Assembly: GCF_937616625.2 (NCBI RefSeq)
Contig: NC_065572.1
Location: 44,543,653 to 44,607,652, forward strand
Reading direction: 5' to 3'
DNA: 64,000 bases
From: Mercurialis annua
Taxonomy: Eukaryota; Streptophyta; Magnoliopsida; Malpighiales; Euphorbiaceae
Numbering within the stretch: position 1 is the stretch's first letter; the number at the start of each line of letters is the position of its first letter. The notes under the pieces are model-generated. The model ran no database searches. It saw nothing but the letters and a program-made list of their open reading frames with translations, and was not told the DNA's origin. Positions 62,727 to 64,000 of the stretch are shown here, piece by piece. The position numbers and the translations under genes were made by a program.

Positions 62727-64000
62727 TGTTAGTAGTATGTGCCCTAGGGCCATTTGATCATGTATATTTGTAGAACTAATCCCAATGGCAAAGATATATA
62801 TGTTCTAATTGAACTAAGTGTCTCATCAACTAAGTGTTCATTTATTACGTATTGTCCTTATCACATTGTGGTAGAATCTATTCTTAAGGTGTTAAGAATA
62901 TGAGTTACAGATTTTATTATACATGTGATCTAAATAACAGTTCATGATCGATGGGGTCCTACGAATAAGGGCATCGTATTATCCCGGAAAGATTGTCACC
63001 TTTGTTTATTCTCCTGATTAGTAAGGAGTTACTAATTATAGGAAGTAGTGAGTCTCATACTACTTGATGGAGATCAGGATAAACATGTGGACACTCAAGA
63101 TGTTGAGTGGGTCGAACAAGTGACGCTAGATGACTTATACATGGTATTTCATCAAAGTCAATTTAATGTCATCTAGTTCATAATTGTACATATGTCCTTT
63201 GACTTGCGGTGACACTATCTTGTATATAGGTGATTAGAGTTTGATACTCCTTATCCCTAGATCTTTCATGAGCTAGGGTCGCGGGATGTGTTGGCTTTAG
63301 TTAGTTGTATATGGAGATAGGGGTTTAACAAAGAGAGGATTTATCACTCCGGATGAACGGAGAAAAGATTCTATGCTATCTCTAATTGTTCTTGATGGAT
63401 GATAAAACCTGCGCGGGTGTATATGACTTACTTAGAAAGTTGTTTCTAGTGGAAGTCATATTTATCAAGAATAAGAACTGAGATGAGGTCATATGATTAA
63501 GACAAACAGTGTTTGACTTAACCGTGACACTAGTCGAGATCGGAATCTTAGATGAAGGGAATTTTGAGTGTACGGTAATTATGAACATTGGTTCATAAAG
63601 AATGCATCGAAACATTCATATCTATTTGGGGGTCGTGATATGTTGCTAGACGTCACTCACGATCTACGAGAATTAACAATTAATGGGAAGTAATTATTTA
63701 ATATAAGAAAGGTGTTTCTTATGACTCTCGTTGCCATATAGATGTGAACCTAGTTAGTCACACACAATAGGGTGTGCAACCGATTGAGTTTACGAGAGAT
63801 CGATTTCATATGGATACTAGCATATCTCGGAAATTAATCTAAGATGAAAAACAAGTATAAATTAGGGACTAATTTGTAAGAGTTATAAATTAGTAGGCAC
63901 CTAATTGTATTTTATCCAAGTTAATGTGATGATGTCATGTGATGATGTCACGATGATGTCATGTGATGATGTCACGATGATGTCATGTGATGATGTCACG
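62727..64000 (+). mobile_element. 5' portion of a copia-type LTR, running off the window
   Basis: Non-satellite sequence begins TGTTAGTAGTATGTGCCC. This closely resembles the start of the solo LTR at 47,654-49,167 on its own coding strand (TGTTAGTGATATGC, then CTAGG and CAAT). It therefore reads left to right and extends beyond 64,000, so the LTR is longer than 1.27 kb. The flanking pentamer CATGG (62,722-62,726) is the predicted target-site duplication. No retroelement protein is visible, and the small open frame near 63,382-63,615 has no recognisable features. Confidence 0.75.
63928..64000 (+). repeat. 24-bp minisatellite inside the LTR, three copies to the window edge
   Basis: Three perfect 24-bp units (63,928-63,951; 63,952-63,975; 63,976-63,999), each made of two similar 12-mers, GATGATGTCATG and TGATGATGTCAC. 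It continues past the window. Tandem repeats of this size are common in U3 of plant LTRs, where they can act as enhancer repeats; the core TGATGTCA resembles a bZIP-type site, but that is only a resemblance. Confidence 0.85.

Noticed and set aside
63382..63615. 77-residue minus-strand open frame in the right-edge LTR
   Set aside because: It is antisense to the inferred element and has no recognisable domain; likely chance.

Overview
The window is almost entirely plant satellite DNA. About 58 of the 64 kb is one tandem-repeat family with a 99-bp monomer. A near-consensus copy lies at 17,878-17,976. A 48-bp derivative lacking the middle of the monomer is scattered through the array, and long + short gives a recurring 147-bp dimer. 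I see no intact cellular gene, no rRNA gene, no telomere repeat and no CRISPR. The many short open frames on both strands are by-products of unit lengths (99, 48, 147) divisible by three. A plant, probably a dicot, is inferred from the inserted elements: a Ty3/gypsy chromovirus-type LTR, Ty1/copia-type LTRs, a tRNA-derived SINE and a Caulimoviridae fragment. I cannot name the species. The setting is most likely pericentromeric, centromeric or knob heterochromatin.

Layout. 1-19,023: satellite in forward orientation, containing a ~1.86-kb higher-order repeat (HOR) array (about 2,730-11,940) and a diverged ~2.3-kb HOR pair (about 13,040-17,230). 19,024-20,492: 3' remnant of a Ty3/gypsy element on the minus strand. 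20,493-22,015: forward satellite. At about 22,016 the array flips orientation, flanked by an inverted repeat of roughly 0.45 kb per arm. 22,016-62,726: satellite in reverse orientation, with small insertions. 62,727-64,000: left part of a copia-type LTR running off the window.

The reverse array between 22,016 and about 50,190 has large-scale order. Three blocks (B, C, D), each with its own HOR structure, occur in the same order twice, so the region reads as two copies of a super-repeat of about 13 kb. Insertions present in one copy and absent from the matching site of the other give a relative timeline. These are the SINE at 36,172, the pararetrovirus fragment at 44,053 and the solo LTR at 47,654. 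A captured 133-bp coding-like fragment is shared by two HOR units at 23,484 and 26,003. The last part (50,190-62,726) is more heterogeneous and includes a block of chimeric monomers (55.2-58.9 kb).

All positions of repeat-block edges are by eye and should be read as accurate to tens of bases (to about 100 bases for HOR edges). LTR, TSD, PBS and SINE coordinates were counted directly.
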